Below, one piece after another: positions 34,339 to 43,996 of a stretch of DNA of 64,000 bases (within the stretch, counting starts at the first letter, position 1; the number at the start of each line of letters is the position of its first letter). This DNA comes from JASTVH01 sp042862465 (lineage in GTDB: Bacteria; Pseudomonadota; Gammaproteobacteria; Pseudomonadales; Oleiphilaceae), in contig JASTVH010000003.1 of NCBI GenBank assembly GCA_042862465.1, forward strand, positions 124,001 through 188,000, read 5' to 3'. The notes under the pieces are model-generated. The model was not told where the DNA came from and searched no databases. It worked only from the letters and a program-made list of their open reading frames with translations. The translations under genes and the position numbers were made by a program.

Positions 34339-35778
34339 ATGGAAACGCGTCAAGTGGATGTCGCCGTGATCGGTGCCGGCACCGCCGGGCTGGGGGCCTT
34401 CAAGGCGGCCCGCGAACATACGGACAACGTGGTGCTGATCGAGGGCGGACCCTATGGCACCACCTGCGCCCGGGTCGGCTGTATGCCCAGCAAGCTGCTG
34501 ATCGCTGCCGCCGAAGCCGCCCATGATGCGGCCCATGCCGACCTCTTCGGCGTGCATGCCCGGGTGGAGGTGAACGGCCGTGAGGTGATGGAGCGTGTGC
34601 GGCGCGAGCGCGACCGTTTCGTCGGCTTCGTCGTGGACTCTGTCGATCGCATCGATGATGACCTGAAGATCCGCGGCCATGCCCGGTTCGAGGACAGCCG
34701 CACGCTGATCGTCGATGACCGGCTGCGCATCGAGGCCGAGCGTATTGTCATTGCCACCGGATCATCCCCGCATGTGCCGGCCTTTCTCCGGGCGGCGGCG
34801 GATCGTCTTATCGTCAATGACGACCTCTTCGAACTGGAGGAGCTGCCCGGTTCCGTGGCGGTGTTTGGTCCGGGGGTGATCGGGCTGGAACTGGGCCAGG
34901 CCCTGAGCCGGCTTGGCGTGGATGTGCGCATGTTTGGGGTTGGCGGTGCGCTGGGGCCGTTCCAGGACGACGAGATGAAGGCCTATGCCCTCAAGACCTT
35001 CAATGAGGAGTTCTATCTCGATACCGACGCAGCGGTGAAGACCGTCGAGCGCACAGGCGAGGGCGTGGCCGTAACCTATCAGCACCGCGACCGGGGGGAA
35101 ATCACCGAAACGTTTGATTATGTGCTGGCCGCGACCGGTCGCCGCCCGAACATCGAAAAGCTGGATATCGAAAAAGCCGGTGTTCCACTCGATGAAAAGG
35201 GCATTCCGCGGTTTGCCCCCCACACCCTGCAATGTGGTAACCGGCCGATCTTCATTGCCGGTGATGCCAACAACGAAGTGCCCCTTTTGCACGAAGCGTC
35301 CGATGAAGGGCGCATTGCCGGCGCCAATGCCGGACGTTATCCGAATGTCCGCGCCGGACTGCGGCGGGTGCCGCTGGCCATCGTTTTCACCCAGCCGCAG
35401 ATCACCACCACCGGGCTGACCATCCAGCAAGTGGCGGAGCGGTGTCGGGCCTGTTACGCCGTGGGTGAAGTGTCCTTCGAGGACCAGGGCCGCTCCCGGG
35501 TGATGGGCAAGAACAAGGGCTTGTTGCGGGTCTACGGTGAGCACGGGAGCGGCCTGTTCCTCGGAGCCGAGATGTTTGGCCCATCCGCGGAACATATTGG
35601 CCACCTGTTGGCCTGGACGGCGCAGAAGCGGTTTACCGTCAGTGAGATGCTGGAGATGCCGTTCTACCACCCGGTAATCGAGGAGGGGGTTCGAACGGCA
35701 CTGCGCGACCTCAACCATAAGCTCCAGATCGGGCCGGAGATGGTGGAGCGGTGTATGGAGTGCGGTCCCGGAGCCTAA
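34339..35778 (+). CDS. Dihydrolipoamide-dehydrogenase-like flavoprotein
   Basis: A 479-residue pyridine-nucleotide-disulphide oxidoreductase. It has the N-terminal FAD motif VAVIGAGTAGLGAF, the redox disulphide C43-ARVG-C48, the NAD(P)-binding GPGVIGLELGQAL and the C-terminal HPVIEEG (His-Glu base). It is a stand-alone enzyme without E1/E2 genes nearby, so the substrate may be lipoyl proteins or another disulphide. The start is ATG 34339 with GAGGGGG upstream. A bidirectional palindromic region follows. Confidence 0.87.
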   Translation: METRQVDVAVIGAGTAGLGAFKAAREHTDNVVLIEGGPYGTTCARVGCMPSKLLIAAAEAAHDAAHADLFGVHARVEVNGREVMERVRRERDRFVGFVVDSVDRIDDDLKIRGHARFEDSRTLIVDDRLRIEAERIVIATGSSPHVPAFLRAAADRLIVNDDLFELEELPGSVAVFGPGVIGLELGQALSRLGVDVRMFGVGGALGPFQDDEMKAYALKTFNEEFYLDTDAAVKTVERTGEGVAVTYQHRDRGEITETFDYVLAATGRRPNIEKLDIEKAGVPLDEKGIPRFAPHTLQCGNRPIFIAGDANNEVPLLHEASDEGRIAGANAGRYPNVRAGLRRVPLAIVFTQPQITTTGLTIQQVAERCRACYAVGEVSFEDQGRSRVMGKNKGLLRVYGEHGSGLFLGAEMFGPSAEHIGHLLAWTAQKRFTVSEMLEMPFYHPVIEEGVRTALRDLNHKLQIGPEMVERCMECGPGA

Positions 35779-35786
35779 GATCGGAT

Positions 35787-35839
35787 TTTCAGCGTCCGAT
35801 GTCAGACGTCAGACGCTGAAAGCCGGCCCGAAAGCCGGC
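35787..35839. repeat. Heptamer-type palindrome plus GC hairpin between convergent genes
   Basis: TTTCAGCGTC (35787-35796) and GACGCTGAAA (35812-35821) enclose GATGTCAGACGTC sequence, the same unit type as the GACGTC palindromes at 46819, 48185, 56105 and 61186. It is 8 bp after the flavoprotein stop. A second hairpin, GCCGGC/GCCGGC (35822-35839), follows and lies 10 bp before the convergent acyl-CoA hydrolase stop. Probably a two-way terminator. Confidence 0.75.
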
Positions 35840-35849
35840 AGGTCTCACC

Positions 35850-38012
35850 TCAAATCAGATTCAGCTCCCGCAGCTCATGCACCAGGAGCTTGCGGTACAG
35901 CCGCTCGGACATTCCCTTCGGCTCGGTCAGGTCCATCCGCTCCAGATAGGGCAGGGCGGCGTCGGGAATGCCCCGCTCCACCAGGGCCTCGCCCACGTCC
36001 CGGGCCATGGCCAGGCGGTCGCTGCTTTTGGCCTTGAGGCGTTTGAGGGCCTTGCCGAGACGGATCTCCAGGTCGGTCAGATCCGTGCCCAGCGGGAAGC
36101 CGGGGAAGAAACCATCCCGCCGGGCATTCTCCAGGGCCGCCTCCAGCTTGGCCGGGGTGTTGTCGCGGAATTCCTCCGGCAAGAGCCAGTACGGATCCAG
36201 CTTGCCCGCCGCCCGTGCCTGGCGCATGAGGTCATCCTGGAAGCGGCTGTCGGTGATGCGCAGCAGCGCCTTGACCACGTCCTGATCGGTCTTGCCGCGC
36301 AGGTCCGCGCAACCGTATTCGGTGACCACCACATCGCGCAGATGACGGGGGATGGTGGTATGGCCGTAATTGAAGACGATATTGGAATCCACCTCCCCAT
36401 TTTTCTCCCGGGTGCTGCGCAGACAGAGGATGGAGCGGGCCCCCGGCAGCTCGTGAGCCATGGAGACGAAGTTGTACTGCCCGCCGACACCGCTGACCAC
36501 CTGACCGTTGCTGAGGCCGTCGGATACGAACGCCCCGCTGAGTGTGGCCTTGAGGCCGGCGTTGATGAAGCGGGCGTGCTGGCGCTGGAGGATTTCCAGC
36601 TCCACATTCTGGTGCAGCCGGTTGACATGGCCGACGCTGCTCATGCAGATCTTGCGATTTTCCTCTTTCGGCATTTCCCGCAGCCACTGGTAGAAATCCC
36701 GCGGACCGATAAAGAACGCCCCGTGCATGTGGATGCCGTTTTTCAGCGGGCGGCCCTCGCAGAATGCGGCGATGGCATCCCGCGTTTCCGGCGCGTCGAG
36801 ATCGGCGGGTACTTTGCGGTCCAGTACTTCGAGTGTCTCGCCGGACAGGGTCGCATCGTCACCCAGAAAGCCCCAGTGCTGCAGGAACTCGATATCCTTC
36901 GCCTGTAGCGGATTGCCAATCAGCCCTTCCTCCTGCAGGACCTCCAGATGCTCGCGTTTGAGGGTGGGGTGCAGGCGCTCCTCGTTCAGCAGCCGCTGTA
37001 ACGGTATGTTCTCCACCACCTGGCGTTTGACGATGCCGGACTGAATCAGATGGCGGAAGCCGTTGACGAACATTTCGCTACAGCCATAGAGCCCCTTGTC
37101 GAAGGGCTCCACGCCCCCAATACGCTGACTGAGGGCGTTGGCGTCACCGGCGGTTCCCAGGTTTTCCAGGACCCGGCGATACAGCTCGTTCTGGTCGTGA
37201 CGCAACTGGCAGCCATAGACGATGGCATCCCCCAGGGCACCGATCCCGATCTGCAGGGTGCCGCCGTCCCTGATCAGCCGGCTGGCGTTGAGCCCGATGC
37301 AGAAATCCTGGGTGGTGACCGGGGCATTGGGCGTGCTGAAGAGAGTGGTGTTGTAAGCAGGATTCTGAACGATGAAATCGAACTGGTCGGCACTGACCTG
37401 CGCCCGGTTGCCCATGAAAGGCAGGTCGTCATGGACCTGGCCAATCAGGACCATGGGGCGGCCCTCCGCCCGTACACGCGCCACCTCGGGCAGGATATCC
37501 AGGGTCACGTCACTGTTGCAGCTGAGACTGAAGGCCTCCTGTCCATCCACGTTCTGGCGGGCTACCAGCTGCGCCAGGACGTTGACCCCCATGTCGATCA
37601 GATCGCGGGAGACGTGGGTGTAGTTGCTGGAGATGTAGTTCTGCTGGGCGTAGGGCACATTCAGCATGCTGCCGGATTTGAAGTAGAACTCCGAAACCGT
37701 GATGTTCTCCGGCATGGTTCCCTTGCGCAGCGCCTGCATGTACTCCAGGGCTTCATAGCCGCCGAACACCCGGTCCAGGAACGGTGACAGGAATCGCCGT
37801 TCCAGATCGGAACCGGGTTCCGGCACTTCCAGGGAAAGCGCGGTCACGATATGCAGTTTCAGGCTGGTGTCGGCCCGGGCACGGCGAAAGAATGCGTTGA
37901 TCAGCTGGTTGGGTTTGCCCAGCCCAAGGGGTACCCCCAGTATGATATGGTGTCCTACCCGATTGATAGTGGCTTCGACGCAATCATCCACGGCGTCATA
38001 GCGGTCAGCCAT
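35850..38012 (-). CDS. Acetyl-CoA hydrolase/transferase-family protein
   Basis: A 720-residue member of the acetyl-CoA hydrolase/transferase superfamily, which moves CoA between acids or hydrolyses acyl-CoA. Seen are the two CoA-transferase-like halves (VGHHIILGVPLGLGKPNQLINAF near the N end; GDAIVYGCQLR; YNFVSMAHELPGARSILCLRS; VTEYGCADLRGKTDQDV). The final acidic-EYGCADLRG block is the typical acetyl-CoA hydrolase C-terminal motif. It is longer than the common form (about 500 residues), with an extra central and C-terminal region. The start has GAGGAAG upstream. Confidence 0.82.
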   Translation of the reverse strand: MADRYDAVDDCVEATINRVGHHIILGVPLGLGKPNQLINAFFRRARADTSLKLHIVTALSLEVPEPGSDLERRFLSPFLDRVFGGYEALEYMQALRKGTMPENITVSEFYFKSGSMLNVPYAQQNYISSNYTHVSRDLIDMGVNVLAQLVARQNVDGQEAFSLSCNSDVTLDILPEVARVRAEGRPMVLIGQVHDDLPFMGNRAQVSADQFDFIVQNPAYNTTLFSTPNAPVTTQDFCIGLNASRLIRDGGTLQIGIGALGDAIVYGCQLRHDQNELYRRVLENLGTAGDANALSQRIGGVEPFDKGLYGCSEMFVNGFRHLIQSGIVKRQVVENIPLQRLLNEERLHPTLKREHLEVLQEEGLIGNPLQAKDIEFLQHWGFLGDDATLSGETLEVLDRKVPADLDAPETRDAIAAFCEGRPLKNGIHMHGAFFIGPRDFYQWLREMPKEENRKICMSSVGHVNRLHQNVELEILQRQHARFINAGLKATLSGAFVSDGLSNGQVVSGVGGQYNFVSMAHELPGARSILCLRSTREKNGEVDSNIVFNYGHTTIPRHLRDVVVTEYGCADLRGKTDQDVVKALLRITDSRFQDDLMRQARAAGKLDPYWLLPEEFRDNTPAKLEAALENARRDGFFPGFPLGTDLTDLEIRLGKALKRLKAKSSDRLAMARDVGEALVERGIPDAALPYLERMDLTEPKGMSERLYRKLLVHELRELNLI

Positions 38013-38238
38013 TGTCTCTTCCTCTCGGTTGTTATTTTAGGTTTCTTGGAATCAAGCTATCAGGGATGGGCGGGACGAAAACTGATATAGATCAGGTCGA
38101 AGAGGGCTGTGGCTGATTCATTCCCGGCAAAAATCGAGCAGGGTGACACAGGTCAAAATTTCGTCATATTAGGTCGAATAGAATACTGTTGGTAAGAAGA
38201 GATAAACTCCCAAAACGATCAAGGAAAGAGGGAAAACG

Positions 38239-38649
38239 ATGTTTAGTGAGACGTTGAAAAAAACTGCCGAGCCGGTAACACGCCTGAACAAGTTGATGAT
38301 GGATACCGCCACCCAGGTGGGTGAGTACCAGATGAACCTGTTCAAGGAATACGCCCAGATGGCAGGCGATCAGGCGCGTGCACTGACCGAAGTGCGCGAT
38401 GTGGAAAGCTTCCAGCAATACATGAACAAGCAGGCTGAGTTCTTCGGCACTGTGGTTGAAAAAGCCTCCGAAGATCTGCAGGAAATGTCCCGCATTGCCC
38501 AGCAGTTCCGTGAAGAGGCCACCCAGGTTTTCCAGCCGGAAACCGCCGCGAACGAGTCCGGTCAGGAAACCAAGACTCCTGCCAAGCCGGCGCAGAGCGC
38601 GCAATCCAAGTCGACTTCCAGCAAGTCCTCCGCATCCGCGAAGGCATAA
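38239..38649 (+). CDS. Phasin-family PHA granule protein
   Basis: A 136-residue mostly helical protein with the phasin pattern (KKTAEPVTRLNKLMMDTA, QMNLFKEYAQMAGDQARAL, ASEDLQEMSRIAQQFREE). Phasins coat PHA granules, control their size and assist the synthase. The C-terminal tail is a Lys/Ser/Ala/Pro-rich low-complexity stretch, recalling PhaF/PhaI-type histone-like tails that can bind DNA. It is 118 bp upstream of phaC. The ribosome site is AAGGAAAGAGGG. Confidence 0.88.
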   Translation: MFSETLKKTAEPVTRLNKLMMDTATQVGEYQMNLFKEYAQMAGDQARALTEVRDVESFQQYMNKQAEFFGTVVEKASEDLQEMSRIAQQFREEATQVFQPETAANESGQETKTPAKPAQSAQSKSTSSKSSASAKA

Positions 38650-38767
38650 AAACGGTTCCAGGGACTGTTTTTAGTAGGTCTCAGGCGCCTGACAAAGGTG
38701 TCTGAGGCTCTTGCCGTCGCCTGTTTCTGACTCCTGATCCCATTGAGATAAATAGAAGGTTGCAAGC

Positions 38768-40546
38768 ATGGATTCGCTGCCGCGATTGCCAAAACAATAT
38801 CTGGAACATGCCGGTGCGCTGTTCAACGCCAGCCGCGATGCGCTGAAAAAAAGTGTCGATCCGGCCCAGGCCCCCACCGTGGATAATTCTTTCCTGATGA
38901 ACGTCAGTAGCGCCCTTGCCGGTGCCTGGCGGGAGGCGGCGATCAATCCGAGCAAGCTGTTCCAGGATAATCTGGAACTGTCTCAAACCTACTGGCGGCT
39001 GGGCATGAACATCATGAGCAAGGCCATGGGGCAGGATGTCGAACCGGTGGTGGCACCTGAATCCAGCGATCATCGGTTCGACGACTCGGCCTGGCAGGAA
39101 AATGCTTTTTACTACGCCATCGCCCAGGCCTATCTGGTGAATGCCGACTACGCCCAAAAGCTGATGGACGATCTGGATGGCCTGAGCGAGCGCAACCGAC
39201 TGCAGCTGAATTTCATGATGCGCCAGGTGATTAACGCCATGGCGCCGACCAACTTCTTTATCACCAATCCGGAAGCGGTGCGCCGATTCCGCGAGACCCG
39301 CGGCCTGAGCCTGATCAAGGGCGTGGAGAATTTTCTGCGCGATATCCGCCGCTCCCGGCGCCTGCTGAACATCTCCATGACCCGCGATGAAGCCTTCAAG
39401 GTCGGCGAGAACGTGGCGGTCACCCCCGGCAAGGTGGTGTTTGAGAATCCGCTGATCCAGCTGATCCAGTATTCTCCCACCACGGAAACCGTGCACCAGA
39501 CCCCGTTGCTGATCGTTCCGCCGTTCATCAACAAGTACTACATCATGGACCTGACCCGTAAGAAGTCACTGGTACGTTGGCTGGTGGAGCAGGGCCATAC
39601 GGTCTTCATGATTTCCTGGGTCAATCCGGATGCCAGTTATCGGGACACCACCTTCGACGACTACGTGACGCAGGGCGTGCTGGCCGCGATGGATGCGGTG
39701 GAGAAGGCCACGGGCGAGAAAGAGCTCAATACCATCGGCTATTGTGTCGGCGGCACCCTGCTGGGAACGACCCTGGCCCACCTGGCGAAAAAGGGCGAGG
39801 AGAAGCGGGTGAAGTCGGCCACTTTCCTGGCGTCGTTGCTGGATTTTGGCGATCCGGGCGAGATCGGCGTTTACATCAACGAGCACATCTTCCGGGCCAT
39901 GGAAGCCTACATCGACAAGTTGGGCTACTACGATGGCCGTCTGATCGCCTTCAGCTTCAATACCCTGCGTGAGAACAACCTGTTCTGGTCGTTCTTCGTC
40001 AACAACTACCTCAAGGGCGAGCAGCCGATCCCGTTCGACCTGCTGTACTGGAACAGTGACTCCACCAACATGCCCGCGGCCATGTACAAGTACTATCTGC
40101 GGGAAATGTACATGAAAAACCAGCTGCGCGAGCCGGATGCCCTGGAAATCGCCGGGACCCCGATCGATCTGCGGCGCATCAAGACACCGGCCCTGTTCGT
40201 CTCCACCCAGGAAGACCACATTGCCCGCTGGAAGAGCACCTATCCGGGGTACCGGCTGCTGAGTGGCCCGAAACAGTTCCTGCTGGGGCAGTCCGGTCAT
40301 ATTGCCGGTATCATCAATCCGCCCGAGTCCCACAAGTACGGCTATTTCCTCAGCGATGCCGATACCGATTCGCCGGAAGAATGGTTCCAGCAGGCGGAGC
40401 GTCACGACGGCTCCTGGTGGCCGTACTGGGACGAGTGGAATGCGCCCTATCGCGGTAAAGAGGTCCCGGCCCGGATACCGGGGGACGGCGAACTCGACGT
40501 GATTGAGGACGCGCCTGGGCGTTACGTGCAGCGGCGGTTGTTCTAG
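38768..40546 (+). CDS. phaC: Class I poly(3-hydroxyalkanoate) synthase
   Basis: A 592-residue PHA synthase that polymerises 3-hydroxyacyl-CoA. The lipase-like box is G-Y-C326-V-G-G, with Cys as nucleophile. The alpha/beta-hydrolase core includes PLLIVPPFINKYYIMDL, SWVNPD and the catalytic Asp/His region EDHIARW and GQSGHIAGIINPP. Length fits class I. It lies behind the phasin gene. No phaA, phaB or phaZ genes are present here. The ribosome site is AAGG before ATG 38768. Confidence 0.95.
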   Translation: MDSLPRLPKQYLEHAGALFNASRDALKKSVDPAQAPTVDNSFLMNVSSALAGAWREAAINPSKLFQDNLELSQTYWRLGMNIMSKAMGQDVEPVVAPESSDHRFDDSAWQENAFYYAIAQAYLVNADYAQKLMDDLDGLSERNRLQLNFMMRQVINAMAPTNFFITNPEAVRRFRETRGLSLIKGVENFLRDIRRSRRLLNISMTRDEAFKVGENVAVTPGKVVFENPLIQLIQYSPTTETVHQTPLLIVPPFINKYYIMDLTRKKSLVRWLVEQGHTVFMISWVNPDASYRDTTFDDYVTQGVLAAMDAVEKATGEKELNTIGYCVGGTLLGTTLAHLAKKGEEKRVKSATFLASLLDFGDPGEIGVYINEHIFRAMEAYIDKLGYYDGRLIAFSFNTLRENNLFWSFFVNNYLKGEQPIPFDLLYWNSDSTNMPAAMYKYYLREMYMKNQLREPDALEIAGTPIDLRRIKTPALFVSTQEDHIARWKSTYPGYRLLSGPKQFLLGQSGHIAGIINPPESHKYGYFLSDADTDSPEEWFQQAERHDGSWWPYWDEWNAPYRGKEVPARIPGDGELDVIEDAPGRYVQRRLF

Positions 40547-40669
40547 GGGCAGTGTGATAGGGGGTGACGGGCCATTTCAGGCCGGGGTAAATCGCCCCCA
40601 GCACTCCCTTCCCCGAGCCTATCGCTAAAGAGGGATGCCTATTCCTCCCCCAAAACTGGTATCCTAGTG

Positions 40670-40712
40670 CCCAAATCGGCCTGACGCCGGGCATCGACTT
40701 GGGGATTTTTTT
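40670..40712 (+). terminator. Intrinsic terminator or attenuator ahead of mqo
   Basis: CCCAAATCG (40670-40678) pairs with CGACTTGGG (40695-40703), enclosing a small GGC/GCC hairpin, and GATTTTTTT follows. It is 124 bp after phaC and 275 bp before mqo, so it probably ends the phaC transcript. Confidence 0.7.
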
Positions 40713-40986
40713 GCGCGCCCCTTCACCCCGCCCAGCGCGTCGACATGCCGCCTCCGGTCACAGCGGACCGCTTCCGTTCTCACCCAGGGCTTGCCCCCGA
40801 ATCATCGAGGTGGGAACTCCACCGCCCTTTGACGCCATCACAGGATGGGCTTTGTCAGGGCCGCCATTGTGCGTTTTACACATCCGGTTAGTGGCTGCAT
40901 CGCGTAGACAGAAGGAGGAGCAGGGCCGACAGGCGAGGGCCTGTATTGTTTCTGATTAAACAATCTGCTGGAAAGGCGACGTTGTA
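40713..40986 (+). other. Long upstream region of mqo, no gene seen
   Basis: This stretch contains no convincing gene; an open frame from about 40699 has no ribosome site. It presumably carries the mqo promoter and a leader, and includes GC-rich blocks that could form structure. A purine-rich AGAAGGAGGAGC occurs at about 40909-40920 but is not followed by a good start. Confidence 0.5.
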
Positions 40987-42483
40987 ATGGAAATGATGAA
41001 AGCCGATGCACTACTGGTGGGTGGCGGTGTCATGAGTGCGACACTGGCCATGATGCTGCAGGAACTCGACCCCTCGATGAAAATCGTGATGGTCGAGCGC
41101 CTCGATCATGTGGCCCACGAAAGCACCGATGGCTGGAACAATGCGGGCACAGGCCATGCCGGTTATTGCGAGCTCAATTACACCCCGGAAAACCCCGATG
41201 GCAGTATCACCATCGACCGGGCACTGGGCATCAATGCCGCGTTCGAGATTTCTCTGCAGTTCTGGTCCTACCTGGTGGAAAAGAAAGCCCTGCCGGATCC
41301 GAAAAAGTTCATTAACGCCACCCCTCATGAGAGTTTTGTCTGGGGCGAGGAAAACGTCGCCTTCCTGAAGAAGCGCCATGAAATGATGAGCGCCCATCAC
41401 CTGTTTGAGGACATGAAATTCAGTGACGATCCCAAGGTGCTGGAAGAGTGGATGCCGCTGGTGTTGGAAGGACGCGACCCGATGCAGCGTATTGCCGCCA
41501 CCCGGGTCGATTACGGTGCAGACGTGGACTTCGGCTCCCTGACCCGGAGCATGGTCGAACACCTGCAGAAGAACCCCAACTTCACACTGCTGCTGCGTCA
41601 CCCGGTACGCAAGCTGGATCAGTGGCCCAATGGCCGCTGGAAGGTGCGATTGCGGGATGAGAAAGCCGGCGAGGACCGCAAGGTGGACGCGGGCTTTGTG
41701 TTTATCGGCGCGGGCGGCGCCTCGCTGCCGCTGCTGCAGAAGTCCGGGGTTGAGGAAAGCCACGGCTATGGCGGTTTCCCGGTCAGTGGCCAGTGGCTGG
41801 TGTGCCGCAAGCCGGACGTGGTGCAGCGCCACCACGCCAAGGTCTACGGCAAGGCCCCGCTGGGGGCACCCCCGATGTCGGTGCCGCACCTGGACACCCG
41901 CATCATCAACGGCGAACCGGCGCTGCTGTTCGGTCCGTTCGCCGGCTTCACCACCAAGTTCCTGAAGGAAGGCTCCTTCATGGACCTGTTCTCCTCCGTT
42001 CGCGGCAACAACGTCGGGCCCATGATGTCCGCCGGCATGAGCAACATGGACCTGACCCGTTACCTGATCGGCGAGGTGTTCCAGTCCCATAGTGCCCGTA
42101 TGGATGCGCTGCGTAACTTCTTTCCCAACGCCGAATCCAAAAACTGGAAACTGCAGACCGCCGGCCAGCGGGTCCAGATCATCAAGCGCGACCCCGAAGG
42201 CGGCGGCAAGCTGGAGTTCGGGACCGAGATCGTGTCCTCTAACGACGGCACCCTGGCGGCGTTGTTGGGGGCCTCTCCAGGCGCTTCCACTGCGGCCAAC
42301 GCCATGATCGATGTGCTGGAGCGGTGCTTTGCCGTTCGCATGAAAGACGGCGAATGGCGGAACCGCATGCGCGAACTGGTACCGTCCTATGGCCAGTCCC
42401 TGGTGGAGGATGCCGATCTCTTGCGCCAGGTGCGCCAGCGCACGCTGAGCACCCTGAAGCTGCGCGAAGGTGAGAAAACCTAG
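40987..42483 (+). CDS. mqo: Malate:quinone oxidoreductase
   Basis: A 498-residue FAD-dependent peripheral membrane enzyme oxidising malate to oxaloacetate and passing electrons to quinone. It has the FAD motif DALLVGGGVMSATLAMML, the strongly conserved WNNAGTGHAGYCELNYTP block, and FVFIGAGGASLPLLQKSG. Length is typical (about 490-530). The ribosome site is weak (GAAAGG 15 bp upstream of ATG). The next small gene starts 11 bp after the stop and is probably cotranscribed. Confidence 0.94.
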   Translation: MEMMKADALLVGGGVMSATLAMMLQELDPSMKIVMVERLDHVAHESTDGWNNAGTGHAGYCELNYTPENPDGSITIDRALGINAAFEISLQFWSYLVEKKALPDPKKFINATPHESFVWGEENVAFLKKRHEMMSAHHLFEDMKFSDDPKVLEEWMPLVLEGRDPMQRIAATRVDYGADVDFGSLTRSMVEHLQKNPNFTLLLRHPVRKLDQWPNGRWKVRLRDEKAGEDRKVDAGFVFIGAGGASLPLLQKSGVEESHGYGGFPVSGQWLVCRKPDVVQRHHAKVYGKAPLGAPPMSVPHLDTRIINGEPALLFGPFAGFTTKFLKEGSFMDLFSSVRGNNVGPMMSAGMSNMDLTRYLIGEVFQSHSARMDALRNFFPNAESKNWKLQTAGQRVQIIKRDPEGGGKLEFGTEIVSSNDGTLAALLGASPGASTAANAMIDVLERCFAVRMKDGEWRNRMRELVPSYGQSLVEDADLLRQVRQRTLSTLKLREGEKT

Positions 42484-42494
42484 ATGGAGAGGGT

Positions 42495-42770
42495 ATGAGT
42501 CACCGGGTCACCATAGCCTACTGCACCCAATGCCAGTGGTTGCTCCGGGCCGGCTGGATGGCCCAGGAGCTGCTGTCCACCTTTGCCGACGAGCTGGATG
42601 AGGTGGCACTTCGTCCAGCGTCGGGCGGCCTTTTCCGGGTGGAGGTGGATGGCCAGCTGGTCTGGGATCGCAAGGCTGAAGGGGGGTTCCCGGAGATCAA
42701 GGTACTCAAACAGCGGGTCCGGGATATCATCGACCCGGACCGCGATTTGGGCCATTCCGACCGAAAGTAA
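42495..42770 (+). CDS. SelT/SelW/SelH (Rdx)-family thioredoxin-like protein
   Basis: A 91-residue thioredoxin-fold protein with C10-T-Q-C13 near the N terminus (AYCTQCQ) where selenoproteins of this family have C-x-x-U. The C-terminal FPEIKVLKQRVRDIIDP is the usual family end. The role is redox, with unknown partners. It follows mqo by 11 bp. The heptamer tandem repeat lies about 50 bp past its stop. Confidence 0.85.
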   Translation: MSHRVTIAYCTQCQWLLRAGWMAQELLSTFADELDEVALRPASGGLFRVEVDGQLVWDRKAEGGFPEIKVLKQRVRDIIDPDRDLGHSDRK

Positions 42771-42818
42771 CGTCCCGTGGAACCTTGTGGGCGACCGTCA
42801 CACGTCGCTCACACTGTT

Positions 42819-42867
42819 TCCAACGTCCAACGTCCAACGTCCAACGTCCAACGTCCAACGTCCAACG
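42819..42867. repeat. Heptamer tandem repeat TCCAACG x7
   Basis: Seven perfect copies of TCCAACG lying between convergent genes, ending one base before the stop codon of the leftward flavoprotein gene. Same unit as 26471-26512. Confidence 0.9.
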
Positions 42868-42868
42868 A

Positions 42869-43996
42869 TCAGACGGCCGCTTTCAGCGGGGGCACCTGGG
42901 TATGGAGGAACCAGCGATTGGTGACCACATGCCGGGTAAAGAAACGGGAGCGCATGAGAGCACTGGCGACCCGCTGCTTGGCCCATTCCGGCAGCTCCAC
43001 GCCTCCGGATTGCTCGGGGGCACGGGCGCCAAAGCGGTCCTTGATGGCTTCGGCATACGGTGCCAGATCGTCAATGCTGTAGTGCTCCAGTGACTGGATG
43101 ACTTCGGCGGCCAGCAGGGCCGACTCCACGGCCGGACGGATGCCTTCGCCGCTTTGGGTATAGGCCAGGCCGGCGGCATCGCCAATCAGCATGATGCCGT
43201 TGTCGATCAGAGGGCGATCGGCGCGGGCATAGAGCAGATAGGCGTGCCCCTTGAAACGGGAAGGCAGGTCGGGCGGTATGCGGCCGGCCTGTATCATCTC
43301 TTCCACAAAGGCCTTGAGGTGATCGGTCAGTCCGCGGTTCTCCTCCCGGCCCAATCCGATGTTGAGGTACTCGCCCTTGCGGAAGACCCAGGCATAGCCC
43401 TTGAGGTCCCGGCAGAACCAGAGTTCGGGGGTATCCTCACGAACCTGGCAGGAATGGGCCTGCTCCGGCGTCATGGCGAATTCCACTTCCTTGGCGGCCA
43501 CCACGGTCTCATGCTTGCCGGGACCGCTGCCCAGCTTGCTGGCCACCGGGCAGAAATGCCCGCCGGCCCCCACCACCAGGGGCGAGCGGATCTCATCGTT
43601 GATGACCCAGCACTCGCCGTCCCATTCCATGGATTTGAGCTTCTCACCGAGCCGCTTGTCCGCCGGGCTACGCTTGAGCAGGTAGTGATCGAATTCGCAG
43701 CGTCGGATGCCATAGGACACCGGCTCCGGGCCATGGTCGTTCTCTACCGCCGGTTGCCCCATCATGCCCAGGCGGAAGCCGTGAATAGGCTGCAGAATGT
43801 TCTCACGGGCATAGTCCTCTGTGTCCAACGCCAGACTTTCCATCACGGCCGGGGTCACCCAGCCGGCGCAGGTCTTGTCCCGTGGGAAGGTCTGCTTGTC
43901 GAGAATCAGCACGCGTTTGCCGCTTTCCCGCAGGGCCCAGGCCAGGGTTGAACCGGCCGGACCACCGCCGACAATTACCACATCATACTCGGTCAT
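42869..43996 (-). CDS. Geranylgeranyl-reductase-type FAD oxidoreductase
   Basis: A 375-residue flavoprotein of the GGR/lipid-reductase group. It has the FAD motif YDVVIVGGGPAGSTLAWAL, then KQTFPRDKTCAGWVTP (with the conserved Cys), and GIMLIGDAAGLAYTQSGEGIRPAVES. The family saturates isoprenoid or other lipid double bonds. Its ATG overlaps the stop of the cyclopropane-fatty-acid synthase gene as ATGA (43993-43996), so a role in modifying membrane lipids, in step with CFA synthase, is likely, but that is inference. Confidence 0.85.
   Translation of the reverse strand: MTEYDVVIVGGGPAGSTLAWALRESGKRVLILDKQTFPRDKTCAGWVTPAVMESLALDTEDYARENILQPIHGFRLGMMGQPAVENDHGPEPVSYGIRRCEFDHYLLKRSPADKRLGEKLKSMEWDGECWVINDEIRSPLVVGAGGHFCPVASKLGSGPGKHETVVAAKEVEFAMTPEQAHSCQVREDTPELWFCRDLKGYAWVFRKGEYLNIGLGREENRGLTDHLKAFVEEMIQAGRIPPDLPSRFKGHAYLLYARADRPLIDNGIMLIGDAAGLAYTQSGEGIRPAVESALLAAEVIQSLEHYSIDDLAPYAEAIKDRFGARAPEQSGGVELPEWAKQRVASALMRSRFFTRHVVTNRWFLHTQVPPLKAAV

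Noticed and set aside
40699..40959. A small ORF upstream of mqo
   Set aside because: No ribosome site and a Pro/Arg-rich translation typical of GC-rich noncoding frames. It also starts inside the intrinsic terminator.
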